NCBI RefSeq assembly: GCF_022376445.1
Contig: NW_025955484.1
Coordinates: forward strand, 1 to 25,059
DNA from: Fomitopsis serialis
Lineage: Eukaryota; Basidiomycota; Agaricomycetes; Polyporales; Fomitopsidaceae
Direction of reading: 5' to 3'
Length of the DNA: 25,059 nucleotides
This document shows positions 1 through 10,180 of the stretch, one piece after another (the first letter of the stretch is position 1; each line of letters begins with the position of its first letter). Both the position numbers and the translations under genes were made by a program. Below the pieces are notes generated by a model. It did no database searches and was not told the origin of the DNA. It worked only from the letters and a program-made list of their open reading frames with translations.

Positions 1-1693
1 TCGTCCTGTCCGTGGGATGTGGGCGTTTCCTGAGATGGTGGCAAGACACCCGGAGTAGACGACAGCGGAGGTGCGCCGACCGAAGGCGTTGCAGCTGGAG
101 TTGGCAGCCCATCTGGTCCTGCTCTGGGTGCGCCAGACGCAACGGGAAGTGGTTTGTGTACGTCCTTTCCCTTTCCATCACGCTCTTTCTTCTTGAAAGC
201 GCCAGGGTTCACATTCTCCTTGTCCAATAAGACAATTTCGTCGTCTTCTGGGGGCTGTTGCTTAACACTTACAGATGCAGCAGACAGACGCGAAGAAAAA
301 TAGGAAGTGAACGCCTGAGGCAAGGCAAGTGGACCAGACGCAGTCAGGAATCTGAGTGTCGCTGGCGGAATGTACCCTGGATGCGTAGAAGCGTGCCCAA
401 GCGTTGATCGGAGCTGAGCTGCCATGGCAGAAGCATGAGTCGCTGGCGGCTGGGCAGCAGAGGATGATGTGGGGGTCGCGTGAGGTCGGCAGGAGAGACA
501 GTACCCGGTGGCGCCTGCGGTGCACTCAGAAGCACGCGTAGTGCATCTACCAGGGCAGAGTTAGGCTGTACAGCGTTCCCTGATGCAGGTATTGTTGTGG
601 CGGCATCGATGGAGGACATGGCACCGAGTAGCTCGCCATTCTTTCCAGGGGTAGCAGATAGCGCGCTGAGCAGTGCTTGCAGTGCGTTGTTGTCTGTGCT
701 AGAAGACGGCTGAGAGGCAGACTGTGTAGTCTGCTCAGATGATGCGACTGCTTGCACTGGTGCCGCAGAAGAAGATAGACGACTAGAGCTGGACCTTTTC
801 ACAGACGAAGTACCGGCATTCGATCGCGTCGTGTTTGACGTGCTCTTGGATGGCTTCACGTCTGAGGATCTGCTTCTAGATGAAGCGGACGCAGACTTGG
901 ACGATGATGATGCTCGCACTGGGAGGGGAGTTGTAGCGAGCAGGGTCCTCCTCTCGGCAGTAGCCCACTTTGGCTGCTCGGGCTTGGCAGCGCACTGGGC
1001 AAACGGTCAGTCTGAGAATCAGTCAGTAGTCAGCAGGAAACACTAAGTACCTCCTTGACTGTCAGAAGCACTTGAAGGGCGTCCTCGCCTGTGCTATCGT
1101 TCATGAGAGTGCCTACGACCTTCTTGCTCCCGGAATCCCGTAGTCCTCGCGACAGGAGGCCCAAACCAAGTGCAACCCCAAGCGAGTCTGGAGGGTGGCC
1201 TTGGCTGCCAAACTCTAAGTAATCGAGCGATACAAGTAGGAAGACTGAAGAGGGCGAACCTGTACGACTCGAGTGGGTCGCGGACGTATACGGAGAAGTC
1301 ACGACGTGGATCGAGAAGCAGCTCCGGGCTGAGAGATGAAAGTTAGGTGAACCTGAACAGACAAGTGGGAAATAAACAGACGAACCTTGCGTCACAGATG
1401 GCCTCTAGACACGGTCGCAGCGGGATCCTGCCGAAGACGATGGCCTCTGCATCGTCCGGGTCCCCCGCCCGTGGTGCCGGACGTATAATTTCAACGTCCA
1501 AAAGGTCGTCGCACCTTGCTAGCATGTACTGCGGAGAGACGTTAATGGTGTATAGGGCGCGCACTACAGTGCAGACGCGAATTGAACCGTCATAAATACT
1601 TCGTGCCAGTGGAAGCGCGTCATAATCACCCACCTGGCAAACTACGCGTCTCCATGTCTTGCAAGCCGAGTTCAGTGACCTGGAGAGTAACAT
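1..1693 (-). CDS. Spt21/Ams2-like transcription regulator, partial (C-terminus off the left edge)
   Basis: I join exons 1630-1693, 1386-1563, 1260-1328, 1051-1204, 505-994 and 1-376; the phases match at each junction. The protein starts MLLSRSLNSACK and carries a compact N-terminal domain: VRALYTINVSPQYMLAR, then PLRPCLEAICDASPELLLD, RDFSVYVRDPLES, GVALGLGLLSRGL and ALQVLLTVKE. That order of motifs matches the N-terminal domain of fungal Spt21/Ams2 proteins as I remember it. In yeasts these act on histone gene transcription and silencing. The domain is followed by a long Ser/Ala/Pro-rich, low-complexity region (from about residue 170) and a charged patch reading VLLDKENVNPGAFKKKERD close to the window edge. 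In the Ams2 branch a GATA-type zinc finger follows, but it would lie outside this window. The last intron (377-504) is the least certain: the frame changes between about 505 and 480 and its acceptor could be placed differently. Family assignment is from motif memory and is moderate. Confidence 0.6.
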
Positions 1694-2382
1694 GCACAGA
1701 TTTAGTCGAGAGGGTCGCGGTAAGGAGAGGAGGAACGCGTTGTGGCCGAGGTGATGGCAATGCGCGTAAACGAACCTAGACGCCGAGACGCGACTCGGTC
1801 ACGTGTAGTGTGGCTTCGCGTCGAGTCGAGTCTCGACATCTCTGACAATGATCGGTAGATTCGGCACACTGCAGCTGTACCGCAGTGCCCATACTTATAA
1901 AGTATGCTGCACGCTACCCGTGCACATACACAACCATGCCTGTCAATTAATACACGCGAATACTGCTGTACCCTATAAGACTGTGGCGTCGCTAGTACCG
2001 GCACCCGCTGCATCTTGCTAGTAAACTGAGAATTCATCGTCTTCATGATCATCATGTGGCATAATGATTGGCCGAAGGACACCAAAAGTCGTGGAATTGT
2101 TTCAGAAATCCCTACATTCAGGAAAGCACTGCGGAAAGGGGCGTATGCGTACTTGTACAGTACGGTTGTCTATCGGTGAGAAGCCGTATACTATCGTCTA
2201 TACGTGAAGTCAAACCATGGAAACAGGGGAAGTATCAGTACAGCAGGCGATCGCTCATAGAACAAGAAAATATCGGGTATATCCAGAGGTGCAAACGAGT
2301 AACTACAGAGACCGTAAGATGGAGAGGAAGGGAAGAGTAAACATTACTGAGCACAAATTCCAAGGCCCGATCGCGGACGCAA
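1694..2382. other. Intergenic, no gene recognised
   Basis: This stretch lies upstream of the Spt21-like gene (minus) and downstream of the small cysteine-rich gene (minus). The open frames here are short, have no recognisable motif and cannot be chained through plausible introns. It should hold the promoter of the Spt21-like gene and the 3' end of the cysteine-rich gene, but I see no clear element. Confidence 0.5.
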
Positions 2383-2825
2383 TCAATAACAGCAGTCCGG
2401 TCTGACGACGGGTGAGACAGAGTGAGGCTACAAGGAATAGTGATCACTAACCCGCAACCGCAGCATGAATCGCAACACAAATCGTCGCAGCAGGCATCGC
2501 AGCACATGCCTCCGCAACACGTATCGCAGCAGAGAACGGGCGGATAGTAAGGGCGGTTCATGCGTGATAAGTAGTGCCGTTGTGGGGGAAGTTGGGGACT
2601 GTAGATCATTTGTGGCTGGACGGCTGGCTGCGAGTACACAGTGCGCATCTCCGGTGCTAAATCCGTCGAACGACGAGCATGGTCAGACAAAGTTTCAAGC
2701 ATAATGTGCACGCGCGTACCCGTAGGGTAGTAACCCCCTGACCAGTACATGTCGTGCAGACCATTTGAGGAGCGACGGACGTGATAGACGGCGGGTCCTG
2801 GACGCTGCGGGTACATGAAGCGCAT
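2383..2825 (-). CDS. Small protein with a CC-x-x-CC cysteine-array tail
   Basis: Two exons, 2452-2825 and 2383-2401, separated by a 50-nt intron (GTTAGT to CAG, phase 2), give a 130-residue protein. The N-terminal part is rich in Pro, Tyr, Arg and Gln and begins MRFMYPQRPGPAVYH. The last third starts at RPYYPPVLCC and is a cysteine array with three CCDxCC units plus CCGG, ending CCGCGPDCCY then stop. I count 15 cysteines in about 34 residues. Without the intron the frame would run into an unremarkable tail; with it, the array ends in a further CC pair and a stop, which supports the splice. Tyr/Pro-rich proteins with a Cys-rich end resemble CYSTM-type tail proteins, which attach to membranes and are linked to stress or metals. 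The regular CC pairs could also bind metal or be palmitoylated. No function is assigned. An upstream exon cannot be excluded. Confidence 0.5.
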
Positions 2826-3877
2826 GGACGGCGGCGAGCAGGTGGCTCGTCAAGAGGTGCAGAACAGGCCGGAGCGGATGGGGAGACAGACGTCACCGGG
2901 ACATCGACTCACGGCTTTTTCAATGAAGCAGAGCGTCCGAGATCGTGACTTGGGAAAATGACGAGCGAGGGGCATCGGTAGACGGCAGTCACAGGCAGCG
3001 CCCCGGGCCAGAAGGGAGGGCGAAATGAAAGCCACGATGCCACCGGTGGGAGTCGTGCCGCTCGCGAAGAGGAAGGACAGGTCCCTCGCTTTGTGACCGG
3101 TCGGACGAGAACACATGCACGTGTAGTCGAATGAACGCGAATGAGACCGCGGGCTATGCGATTGGTACATAAACCTGTCGCGGAAGGCAGCAATGTAGTC
3201 ACAGGAGGCGGCAGAATACCTTCATATCGCCAGCTGCCAGATGGTGTAATATCAGAAATGCACCGAGGACAACGTTTACTCGGATTGGAGATGTGCATTC
3301 ATATATTGTCGGCTTGTGAGACAAATTGGAACGCGTTGAGTTGACAATGCACCCCGTATAAATTGTACAGTGGTCTATTCATGAGGACGGCGCGGCGTTC
3401 AGTATGCAATTGACATGCGATATAAGGACGATACGGGGCGACTGATGCCGCCTCCTGGCTTGATGGAATGATGCTGTATGGCGTGTGGGCAATGCACATT
3501 GAAGATGACTGAGCATGGACGTACATGACTGGTGCGGACGCGCTTCTCCATTGGTTATTTGGACAAGCGATGAGTCGATGGTTGCGCAGGCAAGCCTAGC
3601 CCTGCGATAAGAAGGCTTCACCGGTGAGATACACACTTGGTTCAAGGCGGCATGTAAGTAGGGGCGCACGTCGGGGAAGGGTTCGGGGGGAGAGGTCCCC
3701 GGAGTTGCCAAATGCGGGTGCACGGTCCCGGGGAGTCAGCAAGCGCCGAGCGGCAGATGCCGAGGGTTACTCAGCGGGTTGCGGAGACGGTTAGTCATTC
3801 TCATCAGTCGCCTCAAAAGGCGGCCCCTCCGACGACCCGCCCTCACTCTCCCCGCCCCTCCGACCACCAGAAAGACT
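2826..3877. other. Intergenic region between two divergent genes
   Basis: About 1 kb lies between the start of the cysteine-rich gene (minus) and the 5' UTR of RPL10 (plus). Open frames on both strands overlap each other and have no recognisable domain or repeat. The last 60 bases (about 3818-3870) are pyrimidine-rich, as is common at ribosomal protein transcription starts. Nothing else can be supported. Confidence 0.5.
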
Positions 3878-4028
3878 GTGAGTGTCGCTCGCGTTGTTCC
3901 AGACGTCGTTGTGCAGCCTGTGGTATCGCTTTTTGCCTCCATTTGGGGGTGGATGCGGGCAGCAAATGATGGATGGAGTTGGTTTAGCTAGGATGACGTG
4001 AGCACTAATATTTTGCTTCAATGTGCAG
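3878..4028 (+). promoter_or_regulatory. Probable 5' UTR intron of RPL10
   Basis: A GTGAGT donor follows a CT-rich leader at 3878. The acceptor GTGCAG ends at 4028, with a branch-point-like CACTAATA a little upstream. The acceptor is only six bases before the RPL10 start codon. Ribosomal protein genes of basidiomycetes often carry an intron close to or in the 5' leader. The acceptor is well supported; the donor is inferred. Confidence 0.45.
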
Positions 4029-4034
4029 AATAAG

Positions 4035-4850
4035 ATGGGTCGCCGTCCCGCTCGCTGCTACCGCTACTGCAAGAACAAGCCGTACCCCAAGTCGCGCTAC
4101 AACCGTGGTGTGCCCGACTCCAAGGTTCGTCTCAGCACCCACCTGTGGCCTATCTCTCTCACAGGTTCCCTCCGCATAGATCCGCATTTTCGATCTGGGC
4201 CGTAAGCGTGCCTCTGTCGACGAGTTCCCCTACTGCTGCCACCTTGTCTCCGATGAGTACGAACAACTTTCGAGCGAGGCGCTAGAAGCCGCTCGTATCT
4301 GCGCCAACAAGTACGTCACCAAGACGTCTGGCAAGGATTCCTTCCATCTCCGTGTCCGTGTCCACCCCTTCCACGTCATCCGCATCAACAAGATGTTGTC
4401 CTGCGCAGGTGCCGATCGGTGAGCATCCCCTCGTGCTGCACGTCGCGTAACTGTGCTCACCCTAACCCAAAGTCTGCAAACTGGCATGCGCGGTGCCTGG
4501 GGCAAGCCGTACGGCACGGTCGCCCGTGTGAACATCGGCCAGATCATCCTCTCCGTCCGCACGAAGGACCAGAACGCGCCTGTCGTCCAGGAGGCGCTCC
4601 GCCGCGCACGGTACAAGTTCCCCGGCCGCCAGAAGATCATCGTCTCCCGCAAGTGGGGCTTCACGAACGTCAACCGTGAGGACTACGTCAAGCTGAAGCA
4701 GGAGAAGCGTGTGTTGCAGTACGTCTTACCATCCGTTCCTGATCGCTGCGCAGCTCACATTACCGTAGGGATGGTGCTTACGTCCAGTACATCCGCCCGA
4801 AGGGCAACCTCGAGAAGAACCTCCGTGCCCAGCTCCGCGCCGGCGCGTAA
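4035..4850 (+). CDS. RPL10: 60S ribosomal protein uL16 (RPL10, QM family)
   Basis: Four exons, 4035-4124, 4180-4418, 4473-4718 and 4769-4850, give 218 residues, the usual length for eukaryotic L10. The start [20 protein letters not shown] is the invariant family N-terminus. It is followed by [11 protein letters not shown], the [16 protein letters not shown] segment, [31 protein letters not shown] (the flexible loop near the peptidyl transferase centre) and a C-terminus [18 protein letters not shown]. The protein sits at the base of the central protuberance of the 60S subunit next to the P site. In yeast it is loaded late, in the cytoplasm, with Sqt1, and contacts Nmd3. Introns are 50-55 nt with GTTCGT, GTGAGC and GTACGT donors and phases that keep the frame. 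No changed key residue is seen. It is convergent with the Skt5-like gene. Confidence 0.97.
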
Positions 4851-5750
4851 GGGCGGTTGTGATTGTCGCATCATGTACCCTAGCTATATTCGCTGCATTG
4901 TCGTTTCGACGACTGTCCTTGGACCCTGTATGCATGTGCACGGTCGTGCTTGTATTGTCTCAGTGAGTGATCTCGTCATGTGTCTGGATATGTCTCGTGT
5001 CTCGTTGTTTCCATGGTTCCGATTCGGCAACATTGGGCTGTTGACACGGCAGCGTACTGAATGCGGGTGCAATGGCCCTGCCTCCTGGTTACTGGACGAG
5101 GTCAACTCTTCGGTCTCTATCTTTTATTTGACTTGACTGCTGCCCTATTATTCACTACGTCGCTCTTCTTCCGTGGGCGACGGTTAGGGGAAACGGGGCA
5201 AATATTGAACGGTTCATTTCATTCGTCCGAATCGGAAGAGCTTCGTGCTCAGTTGGTTGAGGATTTGGATCCCCATAAATGAAGACATCTTAGATATTCA
5301 TGTACTGTAGCTATGTTCCAATACAATGTGCATCGACACGAATGTCTTTGTGATTCAGGCGCAACACGGCAATATTATTCGCTGCTTCGACATCGCACCA
5401 CTTGCGTTGACGTAGCCTACTGATGCGTGCGACGCACGACCGCTCAGCGCGCTTACCATACGGGTGTCACACCAACGAAGAGACCTTGATATGAGTAGTT
5501 GTATATTAGCTGCACCGTGTTGACGTCAGCATACGATGAGAGGACGATTGTACTACAGGCAATTAAGTTACACAGTCGACGCCACGAAGATCCACCTGCG
5601 ATATGCAACGGAAACGGAAGCGAAAGCGCACAAAACGAAAGGGTGAGGGAGTTCCAAGTCCGAGTGAAATACGAGCACAGTCCGAAGAGCGTATTCCGAG
5701 TTATGATACGTCCATCCGCGTTCCCGAGCGAAACCTATTCGAGTCTCGCC
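4851..5750. other. Intergenic between convergent genes
   Basis: This 900-bp stretch separates the 3' ends of RPL10 (plus) and the Skt5-like gene (minus). It should hold both 3' UTRs. The frames present are short or rich in Arg/His with no domain, and I see no RNA gene or repeat. Confidence 0.55.
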
Positions 5751-8700
5751 TCACATGATAATGCAGTCTTTCTCCTCCAGCTTACCGGTAGAGATACCCA
5801 TCTCCGAGAACGTCTGTGGACCGGGCCTGGGCGGCGCCTGCGCGAGCGGACTCGACACCTCCGGCTGCCCGCTGTTCTGCCTCTGCGGCACTGGCCGAGG
5901 GGGGAGCCCGCCAGCGCCGACGCCCGCGCGGTTCGAGTTTGCAGGCGACGCCGAGCGCGATCCTGGATCAACGAGGCTGTATCGGGGCGCGTTGGCGAAC
6001 GGACGCAGACCACCTGGCCCGGGCGACCCTGTCGGGGGTATGTGCGGCTGTGATGCGCTGACAGGGAACTGCGCGGGCGCGCCGTACCCTGGCGCGCCGC
6101 CCACCGGCGGCGCGGATGCGCTTGGCGGGAGGGCACCGCCGTTGGGAGGCGCCCCGTGGCGAAGCGAGCTCTGTCTGACGTTGTGGATGACCTGTGCACC
6201 CTGCGCGGCAGGGCCTGGCGGACGCCCGCCCGAAGGCCCGTGTCGTGCGGTCGACTGTTGCCGTGCAAGGGTGCGCTTGCGGACGATGGTCGTATCTGCG
6301 AGGGACTCGTGCTGTTCGCGCGAGATCCGCCGAGCATCAGGCTGCGACAGCGCACGGAGACGGTCAGCCGCGTCCGGGTTCTCGTGTTGTGCGGCCTGCC
6401 GGAGCGTCAGCTCTTGTTTCCCGCGACGTGAGGAGGCGACGCACCCTGCTATACCACTTCTTCGCCACCTCGATGTCCTTGGGACTGCCCACGCCCACCT
6501 CCGCGTAGTACCCCATCGCAAACTCCGCGCTCGGCAGCCCCTTCCTCGCCGCCTTCTCCGCGAACGTCCACGCCAGACCCTCGTCGCGCTCGAACGCGCC
6601 CTCGGCGCCGCAGAGGAACCACTTACTGAGCGCCATGTCCGCCTCGACCTCGCCCTGCTGGCTCGCGAGCGAGTAGTACTGCACGCTGAGCAGCGCGTCG
6701 AACGGGAACGGCGGCTGCGCGAACTCGTACGCGTGCCCGAGCTTGTACTGCGCCGGCGCGAAGTTGAGGAACGCCGCGCGCTCGATGTGCTTGCGCGCCT
6801 CCATGCCCGGGCTGGACCCCGGCGGGATGTAGGGCGTGAACAGCTGCGGCGGGACCTCGACGTGCGAGAACTCGTTCAGGAGCAGCAGGCCGTAGACGTA
6901 CGCCGGCTGAGGCACGTCGACAGAGGCGAGCGTCGCAGCGCGGTTGAGGAGCGGCAGCGCGGCCTCGGGATTTGGCGGTAGGCTCAGCTGGCCCATGAGG
7001 TTTGCCATGCCCATCCGCTACTCCGCGTCAGCATCACGAACCGCTGCGAACCGTCGGACACTCACGTATATGCAGCTCTCGACGCCCCTCTTCACACCCC
7101 GCTCAAAGCACTGCCGCGCATGCTCTACGTCCTTGAAGTTCTCATAGTCCCTGCCGAGGCGGAACCACGCCGCGTGGAAGCCCGACTTGGCGGCCTGCTC
7201 GCAGTGGCGGAAGCTCGTGCGCGGGTCCGGGGGGACGTGCAGCGGGAACGCGCCGCTGCTCTCGAGGGTCGCGAGGAGGTAGAGCGCCTCCGCTACGTAC
7301 AGCGGCTTCGGCGCCGCGGGGACGTTCGCCAGCTGCACGATCAGCGGGACCGCGACGTCGACGAGACGCTGCAGCTCGGCGTCCTCGATCCGCGCGGGGC
7401 CCTGCGGCGGATCGCCGCCCGCAGCGGTGTAGTCGGCGTTCGTGAGCTGCTGCGCGCGGGTGACGAGCGAGAGGACGTCGCGGCACCAGGCGACCTTGGC
7501 GGTGGGATCGAAGCCCTGCTGCTGGATCGAGGGCAGCAGCGCGACGAGCGCGGGAATGGTCGGCAGGGGAGCCGTGAGGGAGGCGGGCGCGGAGGTATTG
7601 ACGGGGGGCTGTGGAGCAGGCACGGGCGGGCCGTAGGTCGAGTAGACGGACGTCGACCGTGGTGGATGGTACGCCTGAGTGGGTGGAGGTTCCTGGAAAG
7701 TCATGTTGGCAAACTGGGCGGGGAGCACGTCGGGATTGTAGTGTCCATTTTGGTGGGCCTGGGGCATGGGCGCGGCGGGCTGCGGCGCCCACGGACTCCA
7801 TTCGCCTTGTGGGTGTTGGTGGGGGCTGGGACCGCGGCTGTGGGAGCGACTCTGAGCGGGCATGATGAAGCCGGGGGCAGGGTTGTAGGGTGCCGGAGAG
7901 CGACCGCGGTGGTAGTTGGAGGGGGGAGGTGTATGTGCGAATTGTTCGTCGAGCGTGCGTGCCATCTACGGGTCGAGATCAGACTTCGGGAAGCAGAAAG
8001 AGGTTGACAAGGCTATGCGGGGCCACGACGACGGAATATATGGGATATGGACATGCCAGGTGCACGTCGGGGGTGCTCTGTCACCAAGGACACGGCCATA
8101 GCACACGCAGTCTCAAGGTTGGCAGAGGACCGTGCGCGCGTCAGTGGCAGACCTCAGTGCAGATGAATACAGAGGATGACGACAGCGCGGCAAGACGGGT
8201 GACATACTGCCGCACTGGGGACATCGGGCGGCAACACATGCATGCTCGAAGAAGAGACAAATTGTGAGTGGGAAGGCAGACCCATCAGAGCGTCGACGTA
8301 TCGCCGATGGGCGCGGATGGGTCGGTAGGCGCACGGTGGCATTGAGGGACTGACATGTCACGGTTGCGCAGCGGACGAACAGTGGACATGACACCGGCGA
8401 ACAGTCATGAGAAGCAAAGCGAGCAGTGCGTGTAGATCACGGATGTGCACCGCTCACGACGGACGGGCGCCACAGAGTGGCTGCGATGGCGGTATGGGAG
8501 CACCGGTGGGCGAATCGCACCTGGGATCGCGCGACGGGGGTGGGCTGCACTATCGCGGGGACGATGGGAGAAGGGACAGGGAGCAGTGCGGTGCGAGTGG
8601 GCGGAGAGCCGACGGCGTGCGGGCCTCGCAGGCGAAGGGATTGGAAACAGAGAGAAGAGGAAAAGAGGAAGACGGGACGCACGTTGGCTGGCAGATCGGG

Positions 8701-8874
8701 CTGCAGCTTGTGAGGACGCGGGGCGACGAGGGGATCCTCAAAGTGCGGGCCTGAGGCCTCTGCGGGGTCAAAGTCTGGCGGGAGGGGCGGGACGGGGGGC
8801 GGGGAGGGGCGGGGGTCTGTGCGGTAGTCGTCGTAGTGGCTGAAGGGCCGCGGGGGGACAGGAGGCGCCGCCAT
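5751..8874 (-). CDS. Skt5/Chs4-like chitin synthase activator with Sel1 repeats and CaaX box
   Basis: Four exons, 8683-8874, 7066-7965, 6445-7017 and 5751-6395, encode about 769 residues. Exon 1 starts MAAPPVPPRPFSHYDDYR and ends DPLVAPRPHKLQPDLPAN; it splices in phase 0 onto MARTLDEQFAHTPPP. A Pro/Gln/Ser-rich N-terminal third is followed by Sel1-type repeats, seen as the recurrent motifs AEALYLLATLESSGAFPL, AAKSGFHAAWFRLGRDYE, ARQCFERGVKRGVES, AQYKLGHAYE, ALSKWFLCGAEG and AEFAMGYYAEVGVGSPKD, ending AKKWYSRAAQHENPDAADRL. The C-terminal 200 residues are Gly/Pro/Ala-rich and finish KDCIIM, a CaaX farnesylation signal. S. cerevisiae Skt5/Chs4 recruits and activates chitin synthase III at the bud neck and is itself prenylated, so the tail supports the assignment. 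Sel1 repeats also occur in other adaptors, but the combination with CaaX is diagnostic. The first intron is unusually long (717 nt); the others are 48-49 nt. Confidence 0.88.
7966..8682 (-). other. Long first intron (717 nt) of the Skt5-like gene
   Basis: The donor GTGCGT follows the codon AAC at 8683, and the acceptor CCCGTAG directly precedes the ATG at 7965. The two flanking frames join in phase 0. I found no further exon inside that fits. The other introns of this gene are under 50 nt, so this one is an outlier and may hold regulatory sequence or an unrecognised exon. Confidence 0.65.
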
Positions 8875-10180
8875 CGCAGGCAGCAGCACAGACGACGGGG
8901 AGAGCACAACTCGGACGGACACCCCACGCGCCCGCTAAGAATACCAGCCAGCCGGCGCCTACCGAGCGTCCCGCCCCGGCGCACTGGTTAGGGTTCCGTC
9001 CCGCCTAACCCTCCTCTCCCCGCCACCGTCTCCGCAACGCTCGCCGTCGTGCATCTGGCTCTGCTCGTCGTCCTTCTGCCTGCGCTCGCTGTCTCCCCGT
9101 CGCCTGCCTGCGAGGGTCACGTGCGTCATGTGGCAGAAGGAGGATCTGCGGAACAGCAGCATGTCACGCAGCCTCGACGGCCGGCTCCGCCTGAGTAAGC
9201 TCTCCCTCACTGCGCCCTGTCCGAGATCCCATCCGCAGCCCATCTCCTCTGCGCGCCCGGCAACCCATCAGGCAGTGCACTCGAGTCCACCGCCCGTCCT
9301 GCTTCAGGCTCTCCATCTTGTTTTAGGTCGACTGTCCCCAGCCCTGCGCTTCCTGGCGCCTCGCTGGTCTCGCTGGTATGCGCAGCGCCATTCCACTTCA
9401 CGCCAAACGTATCCTCGTACACCTAGCATTTCGACCGACGCGGCCGCCAAGATCTCAGGCCTCAGAGTATGTTGGTGAGCCATCGTAGCTTTGAGAACAA
9501 TCACGCTGCACCATACGTGCTCTTGTCCACTCGCCAAGTTGACCTCGACTCCTGCGCACTGCAACTGCGTGGCTGCCGCTGAGCCGCCCTCAGATCTTGG
9601 ACCGCAGCATGGCATCCTTGGCCGATCGATGCCCTTGGTGGCGTTCGCCAAGCGTCACCTCAACTCAATCCTCAACTCAAGTCAGAGGACTGTGTTCGTG
9701 ACCATCTACTCTGGCCACGGACATCGCTCTACCCACGAGTCTATTGCTGGTACTCATGCGGCCAACCCGTCCGGCCCGGTGCTCAAAGCGACAACCATCC
9801 GCGCGACTCTCCACCGTCATCAGTAGCAAGCCAGTATGTTCCTTCAACATGCATCCCCGACATTCGTCCTCGCTTCTCTGAGTCTATGGTTGAGTCTCTG
9901 ACGGTCTGCCCTCCCGACGTTCTCGCTGAGCATCCAAGCCCATGCCACTCTTGGTGTAACCGTGGGACCCTAGCTAGGACGCTCCCAAGCGATGGTCGTG
10001 AGCCGCGACGTTCCTCTACAGACTTCACGCGGGCCGCCGGCACACAAGCACCCTCCACGAGCACTTTCTTCCATATGCCCGTGCACGCGGGTACAGTCTC
10101 GACCCCTCAAAACACAGCTCCTCCGTCTCCTCCCCCAGAGTCCGCGTGGTCTTCGCTCACTACCTCGTAAGTCGTTCACC
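8875..10180. other. Divergent intergenic region, 1.3 kb
   Basis: This lies between the Skt5-like gene (minus) and the GH12 gene (plus) and must hold both promoters. Two plus-strand open frames (about 9128-9478 and 9491-9826) have no recognisable domain, run opposite equally open antisense frames and have low-complexity Ser/Pro/Thr composition. I do not call them genes. The only clear element is the TTAGGG-type inverted pair at 8986-9011, listed separately. Confidence 0.5.
8986..9011. promoter_or_regulatory. Telomere-repeat-like inverted pair in the skt5 upstream region
   Basis: GGTTAGGG at 8986-8993 and CCTAACCC at 9004-9011 form an inverted pair with a 10-base spacer, about 115 bp upstream of the skt5 start. 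TTAGGG boxes in fungal promoters are bound by Tbf1/Teb1-type Myb factors. Binding here is inference. Confidence 0.4.

Noticed and set aside
1702..2085. 127-codon minus-strand frame upstream of the Spt21-like gene
   Set aside because: No motif, lies in the expected promoter region and cannot be joined to the next exon in phase.
5755..6981. 408-codon open frame on the plus strand
   Set aside because: It lies antisense to the Skt5-like exons in very GC-rich DNA, is rich in Arg/Cys/Gly and has no domain. The minus strand carries the Sel1 motifs and CaaX box.
7120..8007. 295-codon plus-strand open frame
   Set aside because: Antisense shadow of the Skt5-like exon 2, Arg/Gly/Glu-rich low complexity without motifs.
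9128..9826. Possible plus-strand gene in the skt5-GH12 intergenic region
   Set aside because: No motif, equally open antisense frames and no convincing splice chain; left as intergenic.
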